Below, piece after piece: positions 18,101 to 25,750 of a stretch of DNA of 58,499 nt (its first letter is position 1; each line of letters begins with the position of its first letter). The notes below the pieces were generated by a model. That model saw only the letters and a list, made by a program, of their open reading frames with translations. It was not told the origin of the DNA and did not search any database. The stretch spans positions 1 to 58,499 of the forward strand of contig JAIXWG010000068.1 of assembly GCA_027482245.1 (NCBI GenBank), read 5' to 3'. Source of the DNA: Acetobacteraceae bacterium. GTDB lineage: Bacteria; Pseudomonadota; Alphaproteobacteria; Acetobacterales; Acetobacteraceae. The position numbers were made by a program, and so were the translations under genes.

Positions 18101-18574
18101 GTGCTGGTGATGGATGACGGGCGGGATCCGCTGGTGGCGGCCGGGCTGGCGGAGGCCACGTCCCGCTGGCACCGCCATGGCCGTTGCGTGGCGGCGCCTG
18201 CGCCCGGGTGGCACGCCTTCGCCAGGCAAGCGCTGGCGGAGACGGAAGCCGCTCTGGTCTGGCTGGCCGATGCGGATGTGGCACCGGGCGCCGCCTTCCT
18301 GCGCCGTGCGGTCGCCGCGCTGGCGGCGGAGCCGGATGCGGATGCCGCCGCGCTCCGCGACGGCGCGGGCAGCAGCCTGGCCGGCGCCGTCCTGTGGCGC
18401 CGTGCCGCCCTGCAAGCTGCCCTTTCCGCCACGCCGGCGCCGGCCTCGGAGTCCGAGGCGCTGCGGGGCCGTGCCTGCGCGACCGTGGAGCAGGTGGCGG
18501 TGCTGCGCCTGCCCGGCGCGCCGGCGAAGCGACCGGAGCCCACGGTGCGTCAGCGGCGCGGCCGGCAGCCGTGA
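15149..18574 (+). CDS. Giant multidomain WbsX-type glycosyltransferase with N-terminal tandem repeats
   Basis: This 1141-residue protein has several parts. Residues 1-190 hold about five repeats built on DxxWYxxxNPDVxxxGxDPxxHYxxxGxxEGRxP. Residues 240-585 are a Glyco_tran_WbsX (GH99-like) domain with YYLPQFHAIAENDAWWG, GFTEWTNL, MWANENWTRRWD and NAWNEWCEGAYLEP. Residues about 725-940 resemble the donor half of a GT4 enzyme, and 955-1120 look like a reduced GT2 fold (VLVMDDGRDP, WLADADV). It probably extends or modifies a rhamnose-containing surface glycan, being the last gene of the rfb operon. ATG at 15149 overlaps the rfbA stop; GTG at 15146 is one codon upstream in frame. The C-terminal domains may not be catalytic. 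Confidence 0.85.
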   Translation: MDGAPAGEGLAPDIQALVDSGILDAAWYAANNVDVAHGGLDPVTHFLTQGWREGRRPNYYLDPAWYLAQNPDVRDAGFDPVLHYVMHGDVENRQPGPCFDTGWYRVRNGLDPAEPALAHYLRSRAYGAAPIPEFDAEFYLSTYRDVARAGADAFEHYVTLGWQEGREPSPDFETRYYVKRHMGGQAEMAPLLHWLAHRHEPGVHPRMPQETPTIPRMVKRNTRAGEDFEDAKPLPDGARPRAKVLTYYLPQFHAIAENDAWWGKGFTEWTNLPRALPRFAGHYQPRIPRDLGPYALTDMSVMRRQIEMAKRGGVFGWVFYWYWFNGHRLLEKPVDAFLADSSLDMPFALMWANENWTRRWDGAENDVLMSQDYRPEEEAALMAELARHFRAPRYIRVNGRPLLMMYRAGLMPEPKEIVAGWRQRFRDDHGEDPVFVMAQSFDDIDPRDVGFDAAIEFPPHKVTKRAMPISAALDYLDPDFTGTVFSYDDIARVSLEEPEPEFPLIKCAVPGWDNDPRKQGTNTVIIHGSTPATYEAWLGELVERAAAKPFMGAEPFVCVNAWNEWCEGAYLEPDLHYGHAFLNATARAVVGRPAQDAPALLVVAGDAEEREGTRRLIASLHAIARHAGLRMEVLLLAGGPLEPDFARLGPVTVASATAESALANARASGIRHAVMDAEAASRLARAAKRAGIHATLMLEEMPATLRARGLSGTLRAVLGQLGGCLVPAAAVRDALAAEWRGAPAVDVLEPGLPEPPRPDPAAGRAAREALGIEPDAPLLLGAGPGDLRHGIDLFLQLFRRLRASHPRLAAAWVGPLDPAIRTWMGSEITTAAREGFHLVEHLAHPGALLSAADLLALTAREAAFPVLAQEAASAGLPILAFEEAGGAGSLALEFGGAAVPLGDGEAMAQAAARLLNQPATLAARDASHLAARARFDEARQARALLARLMPGLPAVAVAMSGDGRGRMLASRLDAVFRQDQPVAEVLVMDDGRDPLVAAGLAEATSRWHRHGRCVAAPAPGWHAFARQALAETEAALVWLADADVAPGAAFLRRAVAALAAEPDADAAALRDGAGSSLAGAVLWRRAALQAALSATPAPASESEALRGRACATVEQVAVLRLPGAPAKRPEPTVRQRRGRQP

Positions 18575-19024
18575 CGGCCTCGATCGCCAGGGCATCGTCT
18601 CAATAACCGATACGACACTCTCAAACGCCGATGCAGCGCGAATACTTTGAAACGGGACAGCTGTCGCAGAATTGTGAAGTAATCACGCGCAGGAGATGCT
18701 GCGGCAGCGCGCGGGGGAACAGGCCCGGCGGGCGGCGGGGGTTCCGGCCGTAGCGCGGCGTGAACCCCAGGTTTGTCGAGGCAGGCGGTGGCTTTTGGCG
18801 GTCGGGCGGTCCCTCAGCCTGCGATCATGGACATGATGTAATCTTTCGTATTGCGTGTCCAAAATTCTGTCTTTGCTGGATTCTCATCGGCTTGCTTGGT
18901 TCGCGCTGTGGTTGACTCCGTAATGCCCCGTTACCTCTTTCGTTGACTTCGAAGGCGAACAGTTTCAAATATGAATTGGTGAGAATCGTGCTGGCCATCG
19001 TCGGCCAGGTGCGTGGAGGTTTAC
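18575..19024. promoter_or_regulatory. 450-bp leader and intergenic region before the small RTX gene
   Basis: No convincing gene is visible. The stretch is AT-richer than its neighbours and holds several symmetric elements: GACAGCTGTC (18656-18665), an inverted repeat GGGGTTC/GAACCCC (18738-18744 with 18762-18768, possible terminator of the rfb operon), the 14-bp palindrome ATCATG-GA-CATGAT (18824-18837) and the hairpin CTGGCC-N6-GGCCAG (18991-19008). The hairpin ends six bases before the GGAGG of the RTX gene. TTGACT near 18942 is a possible -35, but its -10 is poor. Confidence 0.45.
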
Positions 19025-19588
19025 ATGTCAGGTTTCGCGTCAATCTATGGTGGAGCCAACGACGCGATCCAGACGGGCAGCGGAGACGACTCCATCGTCT
19101 CGGGCGGCGGCAACGACACGGTCAACACCGGCTCCGGTGATGATTTCGTGCTCGCCGGCACCGGCGATGACAACGTCATGCTCCGCAGCGGCGATGACAC
19201 CGCCTATGGCCAGAACGGCGACGACACGCTGGATGGCGGCACGGGGGATGACTACCTCTCCGGCGACCGCGGCGATGACCTGCTGGTCGGCGGCGGCGGC
19301 GACGACACCGCGCTGGGCGGCACGGGCGACGACGTCTTCGCCTTCGACAACGGCTTCGGCCACGACCTCATCATCGGCTTCGCCATCGGCACCGATACGC
19401 TCCAGATCGCGAGCGGCATCAACGGCTCCGGCGTCACCGCCGCGCAGGACCTCCTCTCCGGCAATCATGTCGGCGCGGACAGCTTCGGCAACGCCGTGAT
19501 CACCCTCGGCACCGACACCATCACCCTGCACGGCATCTCGGTCGCCGACCTGACCAGCCATATCGACACCATCGTCCAGATCGTCTGA
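19025..19588 (+). CDS. Small RTX-type calcium-binding repeat protein
   Basis: This 187-residue acidic protein is almost entirely RTX nonapeptides from residue 15 to 105 (repeated GSGDDxVxxG, for example GGTGDDYLSGDRGDDLLVGG). A C-terminal segment (FAFDNGFGHDLIIGFAIG...DTLQIASG) resembles the end of type I secretion substrates. It has no catalytic domain and no signal peptide, which fits a secreted calcium-folded surface or matrix protein. ATG at 19025 has a perfect GGAGG five bases upstream. It lies between the WbsX gene and the GT2/ABC/HlyD block on the same strand, making it a candidate cargo of that exporter (inference). Confidence 0.88.
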   Translation: MSGFASIYGGANDAIQTGSGDDSIVSGGGNDTVNTGSGDDFVLAGTGDDNVMLRSGDDTAYGQNGDDTLDGGTGDDYLSGDRGDDLLVGGGGDDTALGGTGDDVFAFDNGFGHDLIIGFAIGTDTLQIASGINGSGVTAAQDLLSGNHVGADSFGNAVITLGTDTITLHGISVADLTSHIDTIVQIV

Positions 19589-19723
19589 TTACCCCTGGTC
19601 GTGGCGGGCGGATGAGCCTCGGGCTCAACTGCCGGTCGATAACCTTATCGTTGCCAGGGCGCTTTCGCGCTTGCAGATCATCACAATCGCGTCATTGATG
19701 CGCCCCAGCATGAGGGCACATCA
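19589..19723. other. Intergenic gap with two short palindromes after the RTX gene
   Basis: GAGCC-TCG-GGCTC (19615-19627) and CGATAA-CC-TTATCG (19637-19650) follow the RTX stop. They could attenuate transcription from the abundant RTX message into the glycosyltransferase genes. No T-tract is present. Confidence 0.3.
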
Positions 19724-21865
19724 GTGACCGCCACCCCCTCCGCCTCGCCTGCCCCCGGACCGGCCGGTGATTGCTGGTGGATGCGCCTCGGCGCCGACGC
19801 GGCGCTGCTCGTCCTGCCCGCCAGCGCGCCGGAAGCGCAAGCGGCGGAACTCCTGCTCGATGGCGGCGCGCCCTTCCGCCCCCTCTCCCAGATCCCGATG
19901 CCCGACGATGCCGGCGGCGGAACCATCCTGCTGCTGCGGGCCAAGGGCGGCTCCGCCATCTCGCTCCGCCTCGGCGATGGGCCATGGAGCCCGCTCGGTG
20001 CGGCGCGGCCCCTCGACGGGCTGCGCCCCCTTGTCGCGTCGGCGCCGCGGCTCCTCGCGCTCCTCGCCGCCAAGGCGGCCGGCCCGCTGCGCGCCGCCTC
20101 CGATGCCGGCCTCGCGCGGGACCTGCTCTCCCTCGCGCAACCCGTCGCACAGGCGGGGCCGGAGGCGATGCGCCCGCTCGTCCTGCTGGGCCAGGGCCGT
20201 GCCCTCTGGCGCGTGGATCAGGGGGGCTGGCTGGTCACGCCGCAGGGCCTGGCCCGAATCCCGGATCCCGAAGGCGGCCTGGCCCCCTTCCCCGCCGGCA
20301 CCGCCGGCGCCGTGCTGCTGCGGCCCGACGGCGCGCCGATCCGCCTGCCGACAGCACCCTCCACGCCGCCCTCGCTGGTGGAACTGGCCCGCCAGGCCAC
20401 CGGCCCGCAGCGCGGCCTGCTTCGCCAGGCCTTCATCGCGCTGCGCCGCCACGTCCAGGAACCCTGGTGCCGGGACTCGGTGCGGGATGCGCAGGTGCTG
20501 GCCATGGCGCCGCCCCGCGCGGCCGCCGAGACCGCCAATGCCGTCGGCGCCGCCGTGGACCGCGCGATCTCCGACCATGGCGGCGGCGTCTTCGTCGTGG
20601 GCTGGCTGCACGACCCGCTGCGGCTGACGCGGGGCTTCACGCTGCGCGGCCCCTTCGGCGCCATCCCCGTGCCGCCGGACCGCATCTTCCGTGTCAGCCG
20701 GCCCGACGTGGTGAAGAAGTTCGAACAGGCGCCCTTCGGCGATGCCGATCCGCGCCCGGGCTTCGTCGTGCATGTGCCGGATGCCGGTCCCGGCCCCGTG
20801 GCGCAGTGGCGGATGGAAGTGGCGCTCGGCTCCGGCGACGCCATCGAACTCGTCGCCGGCCCCGCCCTGGTCCCTGCCGCCCAGGCGCGAGAGGCGGTGC
20901 TGCGCAGCGTCAACCCGCTGGATGTCGGCCCCGCCCTGCTGGATGAGGTGCTGGCCCCCGCCGCCGCGCGGCTGCATGCCGCCGCCTCCGCCGACCCGGT
21001 GGGGCAGGAGGTCGTGCAGATCGGGCAGAGGCCCGCGGCACCCAGCGTCTCCTTTGTCATCCCGCTCTACCGGAACCTCCGCTTCATCCGCCACCAGATC
21101 GCCGCCTTCGCGCGCGATCCGCTGCTGCGGGATGCGGAGATCATCTATGTGCTCGACAGCCCCGAGCAGCGGGGAGAGGCCGAGCACCTGCTGCGCGGCA
21201 CCTGCGGCCTGGCGGGCATCGGCGTGACGCTGGTGCTGCACGGGCGCAATGCCGGCTACGCCACGGCCTGCAACACCGGCGCGGCGATCGCCACCGCGCC
21301 CCTGCTGCTGATGCTGAATTCCGACGTCATCCCGGACCGGCCGGGCTGGATGGCGCCGCTGGTCGCGCGCCTCGGCAGTGATCCGCGCATCGCCTGCGTC
21401 GGCCCGAAGCTGATGTTCGATGACGGATCGCTGCAGCATGCCGGGCTGTATTTTGCCCGCGGCCCCGGGAATGACTGGTTCAACTGCCATTACTTCAAGG
21501 GATTTCCGCGCCACTACCCCGAAGCGAACCGCACGCGCGAAGTCCCCGGCGTCACCGGCGCCGCCATGCTGATCCGCCGCCGCGCCTGGGACGAGGTCGG
21601 CGGCTTCCATGCCGGCTACATCGTCGGCGACTATGAGGACAGCGACCTCTGCCTGCGGCTGCGCCAGGCCGGCGGCACCATCGTCTATGAACCGGCGGCG
21701 GAGCTGTTCCACTTCGAACGGCAGTCGATCGCGCAGCATGGCGGCTACGCCGGCACGGTCGCCGCCGCCTACAACCGGCGCCTGCACCACCAGCGCTGGG
21801 ACAGCACGATCGAGACGCTCATGGCCGGCTTCACCCGCCAGGGCGAGACCTTCGCCGCGGCATGA
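19724..21865 (+). CDS. Glycosyltransferase family 2 protein with long N-terminal extension
   Basis: The C-terminal 260 residues of this 713-residue protein form a GT2 (GT-A) domain: SVSFVIPLYRNLRF, LHGRNAGYATACNTGA, the metal-binding-type MLNSDVIPD, GVTGAAMLIRRRAWDEVGGF and DYEDSDLCLRLR. This block resembles rhamnosyl/galactofuranosyl-type enzymes. The first 430 residues have no obvious catalytic family. Residues about 288-390 (VFVVGWLHDPLRLTRGFTLR, VSRPDVVKKF) look like a beta-rich domain with a GW-x-x-DP core, possibly related to that of the 23313-24008 protein. The GTG start at 19724 is the first available after the preceding stop and follows GAGGG. It opens the GT2-GT4-ABC-HlyD block. Confidence 0.85.
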   Translation: MTATPSASPAPGPAGDCWWMRLGADAALLVLPASAPEAQAAELLLDGGAPFRPLSQIPMPDDAGGGTILLLRAKGGSAISLRLGDGPWSPLGAARPLDGLRPLVASAPRLLALLAAKAAGPLRAASDAGLARDLLSLAQPVAQAGPEAMRPLVLLGQGRALWRVDQGGWLVTPQGLARIPDPEGGLAPFPAGTAGAVLLRPDGAPIRLPTAPSTPPSLVELARQATGPQRGLLRQAFIALRRHVQEPWCRDSVRDAQVLAMAPPRAAAETANAVGAAVDRAISDHGGGVFVVGWLHDPLRLTRGFTLRGPFGAIPVPPDRIFRVSRPDVVKKFEQAPFGDADPRPGFVVHVPDAGPGPVAQWRMEVALGSGDAIELVAGPALVPAAQAREAVLRSVNPLDVGPALLDEVLAPAAARLHAAASADPVGQEVVQIGQRPAAPSVSFVIPLYRNLRFIRHQIAAFARDPLLRDAEIIYVLDSPEQRGEAEHLLRGTCGLAGIGVTLVLHGRNAGYATACNTGAAIATAPLLLMLNSDVIPDRPGWMAPLVARLGSDPRIACVGPKLMFDDGSLQHAGLYFARGPGNDWFNCHYFKGFPRHYPEANRTREVPGVTGAAMLIRRRAWDEVGGFHAGYIVGDYEDSDLCLRLRQAGGTIVYEPAAELFHFERQSIAQHGGYAGTVAAAYNRRLHHQRWDSTIETLMAGFTRQGETFAAA

Positions 21866-22000
21866 CCAACTCCTCCCCCGGCCGGAACAACCCGGAGGGG
21901 CGCCGACCGTCGAATACCCCTTCCCGCAGGCATGTTTTTGCGGCATCGGGGCGAAGAGGCCCGCCCGCCGATCCACTCAAGGTGCTAGCGTCCCCGAACC

Positions 22001-23329
22001 ATGCGCCTGCTCGTCTTCTGCCATAACCATCCCGATCTGCAGCCCGGCGGCACCGAGGTGGTGGCGCGCGGCCTGTTCCGGGAGCTGCGTGACCGGCATG
22101 GGGTCGAGGGCCTGTTCCTCGGCGCCGTTACCGGCCAGCACCGCGAACGCCGCCCGGGCACGCTGTTCCAGGCCGCCGGCCGCCATGCGGATGAGATGCT
22201 GGTCTGGCTCAGCCATTTCGACCGCTTCCACCTGGCGCAGCTGGATACCTGGGGCCTGCAGGAAATCGGCCCCTTCGTCGCCAGCTTCCAGCCGGATGTC
22301 ATCCACTTCCACCACCTGCTCTATTTCGGGCTGGAGACGCTGGACCTGGTCCGCCGGGTGGCGCCGCGGGCGAAGATCGTCGTCACGCTGCACGACTTCT
22401 TCGCCATCTGCCCGCAGGAAGGCCAGCTGCTGACGGTGGATGGGCGGCTGTGCCAGGGCCCCTCCCCCGATGGCTGCCGGCGCTGCTTCCCGGGCCGAGG
22501 CGGCACGGACCTGGTGCTGCGGGACCTCGGCGTGCGCGGCGCCTTCGCGGGCGTCGATCTGATCCTCTCGCCCTCCGACTTCCTCCGCGACCGGTTCATC
22601 GAGGCCGGCTGGGACCCTGCGCGGATCGAGGTGCTGCGCAACGGCATCGCCCTCGGCCCGGCCGCGCCGCATCGCGTGGCGGCGGATGGGCGGCGGGACC
22701 GCTTCGGCTTCTTCGGCCACATCAACCGCTTCAAGGGCGCGATGGTGGCGCTCGGCGCTTCCGCCCGCCTGTCGAAGCAGGGCGTCCCGCACGACCTGGC
22801 GCTGCATGGTGGCACGGCCTGGCAGCCCGACGAGTTCCTCGGCGAGTTCAAGGCCGCGCTGGAAGCGGCGCCCGATGCGCGTCACCACGGCCTGTTCACG
22901 GCGCGGGACATGCCGGCGCGGATGGCATCGGTGGACTGGGTCGTCATGCCCTCCATCTGGTGGGAGAACGCGCCGCTCGTCGCCATGGAGGCCTTCCGCC
23001 ACGGCCGGCCCGTGATCTGCGGCAATGTCGGGGGCATGGCGGAATCGGTGCGCGACGGCGTCGATGGCCTGCACTTCCCGATCGGCGACGCCGCCGGCAT
23101 GGCGGCCGTGATGCGCCGCGCGGCGGAGGAGCCCGGGCTTTGGGAACGGCTGGTGGCCGGCATCACGCCGCCGCGGCTGATCGACCAGGCGGCGGTGGAG
23201 CACCTGGCCCTGTATCGCCGACTGCTGGCCCCGGCCCCGCCTGCCGAAGCGCTGCCACCGGCCGCCGGCGCCGTGCCGCTGACCGCGAAGCGCCAACCGG
23301 GGGGCGAGGCGCTTGTCTGGGCCAGCTGA
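22001..23329 (+). CDS. Glycosyltransferase family 4 protein
   Basis: This 442-residue GT-B enzyme starts with MRLLVFCHNHPDLQPGGTE, the usual GT4 acceptor half with a GGxE loop. It continues with VIHFHHLLYFG, VVTLHDFFAICPQEGQ, GFFGHINRFKG and the donor loop MPSIWWENAPLVAMEAFRHGRPVICGNVGG. Cysteines in RLCQGPSPDGCRRCF are common in this subgroup. It probably acts on the glycan or glycoprotein made by this locus. It overlaps the next gene by 17 bases, so the two are likely coupled. Confidence 0.9.
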   Translation: MRLLVFCHNHPDLQPGGTEVVARGLFRELRDRHGVEGLFLGAVTGQHRERRPGTLFQAAGRHADEMLVWLSHFDRFHLAQLDTWGLQEIGPFVASFQPDVIHFHHLLYFGLETLDLVRRVAPRAKIVVTLHDFFAICPQEGQLLTVDGRLCQGPSPDGCRRCFPGRGGTDLVLRDLGVRGAFAGVDLILSPSDFLRDRFIEAGWDPARIEVLRNGIALGPAAPHRVAADGRRDRFGFFGHINRFKGAMVALGASARLSKQGVPHDLALHGGTAWQPDEFLGEFKAALEAAPDARHHGLFTARDMPARMASVDWVVMPSIWWENAPLVAMEAFRHGRPVICGNVGGMAESVRDGVDGLHFPIGDAAGMAAVMRRAAEEPGLWERLVAGITPPRLIDQAAVEHLALYRRLLAPAPPAEALPPAAGAVPLTAKRQPGGEALVWAS

Positions 23330-24008
23330 AACCCGCGCCGTGCCGGATGTCCGCGGCTTCATCGATGGCCTCAGCGGCAACCAGATCGATGGCTGGGCCT
23401 TCGAGCCCGCGCATCCGACGGAACGCGTGGTCGTCGAGCTGCGGCTGGATGGGGAGGCCGTGGCCACCGCCGTCGCGGACCGCCACCGCACGGACCTGGT
23501 GCGCGCCGGCATCGGGGACGCCTTCCACGGCTTCCGCTTCCCCCTGAAGCCCGCCTGGGCCGAACGCCGGTCCGACCTGGCCGTCGTGGCCCGGGGGGCG
23601 GAGGGCGGCGAGACCCGCCTGCAGGTCTTCCGCCGCCCGGCGCCCGCCGAAGCCCGCCCCGCCGCGACCACGCCGGCGGCGCCGCCCGCCGCCAGCCCGC
23701 AGGTGATCAAGGCGATCGAGCAGCTGGTCGCCGGCCAGCGCGCGCTGGAACAGCGGTTGCAGGAAGTCGCCGCCCGCGCGCCCGCCGAAGCCGCGACTGC
23801 GATGCCGGAGGAGACCGAACAGCGGATCGCCGTGCTCGAGGCCTGGGTGGCGCGGCTGGATGAGCGGCTGGCCGCCATCCAGGCGGAAGCGCCGCCGCCG
23901 CGCGCCACCCGCGCCGGGCCCGATACCTGGCAGGTGGTGCTGATGGCGCTGCTCGGCCTGACGAGCTTCGGGGCGCTGACGGCCTTCGCGCTGATCCTGG
24001 CGCTCTGA
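23313..24008 (+). CDS. GW-motif domain, coiled-coil and C-terminal membrane-anchor protein
   Basis: I recognise no named family with certainty in this 231-residue protein. Residues 13-80 form a compact domain (GFIDGLSGNQIDGWAFEP, VVVELRLDGE, RTDLVRAGIGDAFHGFRF) of a kind met in alphaproteobacterial glycan loci. A Pro/Ala linker (about 105-130), a heptad-rich segment (130-195, KAIEQLVAGQRALEQRLQEV) and one C-terminal transmembrane helix (TWQVVLMALLGLTSFGALTAF) follow. It may tether glycosyltransferases to the exporter. The start is a TTG at 23313 inside the previous gene with GAGG three bases upstream; a GTG at 23340 is possible. TGATG joins it to the first ABC gene. Confidence 0.7.
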   Translation: MSGPAETRAVPDVRGFIDGLSGNQIDGWAFEPAHPTERVVVELRLDGEAVATAVADRHRTDLVRAGIGDAFHGFRFPLKPAWAERRSDLAVVARGAEGGETRLQVFRRPAPAEARPAATTPAAPPAASPQVIKAIEQLVAGQRALEQRLQEVAARAPAEAATAMPEETEQRIAVLEAWVARLDERLAAIQAEAPPPRATRAGPDTWQVVLMALLGLTSFGALTAFALILAL

Positions 24009-25750
24009 TGGCCGCACGGCGCCTGCCCGGCCCGCCCCGCGCCGCCACCCAACCGGGCGCCGCGGCGCCGAGTGCGCTCGGCGTGATGGATGTGGCGCGG
24101 TCGGAGATGGGCGTCGCGGCGCGCTTCACGCTCTGGCTCGGCATCGTGCTGGCGCTGGCGGGCTTCGGGCTCACGGTCAGCAAGATGATGATCTGGCAGA
24201 TCGTCGTGCCGACCGGCAATCCCTGGACGCTGGCCGGGCTCGCGGTGCTGCTCGGCATCGCCATCACCATGAACGTGGCGCTGGACCAGCTGCGGGAAGT
24301 GGGGCTGCTGGCCGTGTCCCACCGCCTGGCGCGGCGCATGGCGGCGCCGCTCGTCATGGCCGCGGCGCAGCAGCCCGGGCGGTCCGACATCAGCGCCGGC
24401 CAATCGCTGCGGGATGTGGAGGAGCTGCGCCGCAACCTGGCCGGGCCGGTGCTGACCGGCGTGGTTGATGCGGTGATCGTGCCGCTGCTGATCCTGCTGC
24501 TGCTCTATTTCCATTGGGCCTTCGCCGTCTTCGCGCTCGGCCTCTGCCTGCTCGCCGCCATCCTCTCCATCACCGGGGAGAGGCTGACGCGCCGCGCGCT
24601 CGTCGCCTCCAACGACGCGCATGCGCAGACCAGCGGCCTGGTCGCGGACGCCATGCGCTGCGCGGAAGCGGTGGAGGCGATGGGCATGCGCCCGGCGCTC
24701 GCCGCCCGGTGGGAAGCGCGGATGGAGGAAAGCGCCACCGCGCTGCGGGGCGCGCAGAATGCGGGCCGCTGGATCAGCGCGGCGCTGACCACGGTATCCG
24801 GCATCGGGACCGGCGGGGCGCTGGTGCTGGGCACCGTGCTGGCGGCGAACGGCGCCAATATCGGCATGGGCGCGCTGGTGGCCATGCTGACCATGTCGCA
24901 GATCGTCGGCCCCTTCAGCCGGCTGGGCGGCGCGGCATCGGACTGGGCCGGCGCGCTGGCATCCTGGCGCCGCCTCCAGTCGCTGGCGCAGTCCGACCGC
25001 GGGCCGGACACCGGCATCGCCTTCCCCTGCCGCGACGCACGGCTGGTGATGGAACGCGTCAGCTACGCCCATCGCGGCGCGCCGCGCGCCCTGCTGCGGG
25101 ACGTGCAGCTGGTGGTGGAGCCGGGGCGCGCCGTCGCCATCTCCGGCGGGGCGGGCGCGGGGAAGACGACGCTGCTGCGCATCGCGGTCGGCATGGTCAG
25201 GCCCTCCGCCGGCGGCTGCTTCCTGGATGGCCAGGCCACCAGCCAGTGGCAACGGGAGGATTTCGCCCGCCATGTCGGCTACCTGCCGCAGGACCCGCTG
25301 CTGACCGATGGCACGGTGGCGGAGGCGATCGCGCGGCTCGCCACGCCGGACATGCAGGCGGTGATGCAGGCCGCGCGGCTGGCCGATGCCGCGGCCATGA
25401 TCGCCGCGCTGCCGCAGGGCTACGCCACGTCGATCCGGGCGGAGGGTCCGCTCTCCGCCGGCCAGCGCCAGCGCGTGGCGCTGGCCCGCGCGCTCTATGG
25501 CGGGCCGAAGCTGCTGGTGATGGACGAACCCGCCGCCTTCCTGGACGCGGAAGGGGAACAGCGCCTGGTACGCCTGATCCGGCGCCTGGCGGCGGAGGGG
25601 ATGGGAATCCTCTTCACCTCCCACCGCCCGGCGCTGCTGGCGGCGGCGGACCGGGTGCTGCTGCTGCGCGGCGGGCAGCTGGCCCCCGCCCCCGTCACGC
25701 CCGCCATCGCCGGCCCCGCCCCGCGGCGGCAGACCGGGGAAGCCGCATGA
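24008..25750 (+). CDS. Type I secretion-type ABC half-transporter (first of a tandem pair)
   Basis: This 580-residue membrane/ATPase fusion of the PrtD/HlyB class has about six transmembrane segments in residues 35-310. Its ATPase domain has Walker A GGAGAGKTT (about 381), Q-loop GYLPQDPLL, signature LSAGQRQRVALARAL, Walker B LLVMDEPAAFLD with the catalytic Glu and an H-loop His in LFTSHRP. No C39 peptidase domain is present. Such proteins power export of unfolded RTX proteins across both membranes with HlyD and TolC. It overlaps the second ABC gene by four bases (ATGA). A heterodimer with that protein is the simplest reading. Confidence 0.9.
   Translation: MAARRLPGPPRAATQPGAAAPSALGVMDVARSEMGVAARFTLWLGIVLALAGFGLTVSKMMIWQIVVPTGNPWTLAGLAVLLGIAITMNVALDQLREVGLLAVSHRLARRMAAPLVMAAAQQPGRSDISAGQSLRDVEELRRNLAGPVLTGVVDAVIVPLLILLLLYFHWAFAVFALGLCLLAAILSITGERLTRRALVASNDAHAQTSGLVADAMRCAEAVEAMGMRPALAARWEARMEESATALRGAQNAGRWISAALTTVSGIGTGGALVLGTVLAANGANIGMGALVAMLTMSQIVGPFSRLGGAASDWAGALASWRRLQSLAQSDRGPDTGIAFPCRDARLVMERVSYAHRGAPRALLRDVQLVVEPGRAVAISGGAGAGKTTLLRIAVGMVRPSAGGCFLDGQATSQWQREDFARHVGYLPQDPLLTDGTVAEAIARLATPDMQAVMQAARLADAAAMIAALPQGYATSIRAEGPLSAGQRQRVALARALYGGPKLLVMDEPAAFLDAEGEQRLVRLIRRLAAEGMGILFTSHRPALLAAADRVLLLRGGQLAPAPVTPAIAGPAPRRQTGEAA

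Noticed and set aside
18942..18970. Sigma70 promoter of the RTX gene (TTGACT)
   Set aside because: No -10 hexamer with more than three matches occurs at 16-18 bp, so it is noted only as a possibility.
18825..19043. 72-codon minus-strand frame in the RTX leader
   Set aside because: It overlaps the RTX start and the leader hairpin, and shows no Shine-Dalgarno or motif.
21977..25624. 1215-codon open frame on the minus strand
   Set aside because: It is antisense to the GT4, coiled-coil and ABC genes, which have clear family motifs. The antisense product has none and is His/Arg/Gln-rich.
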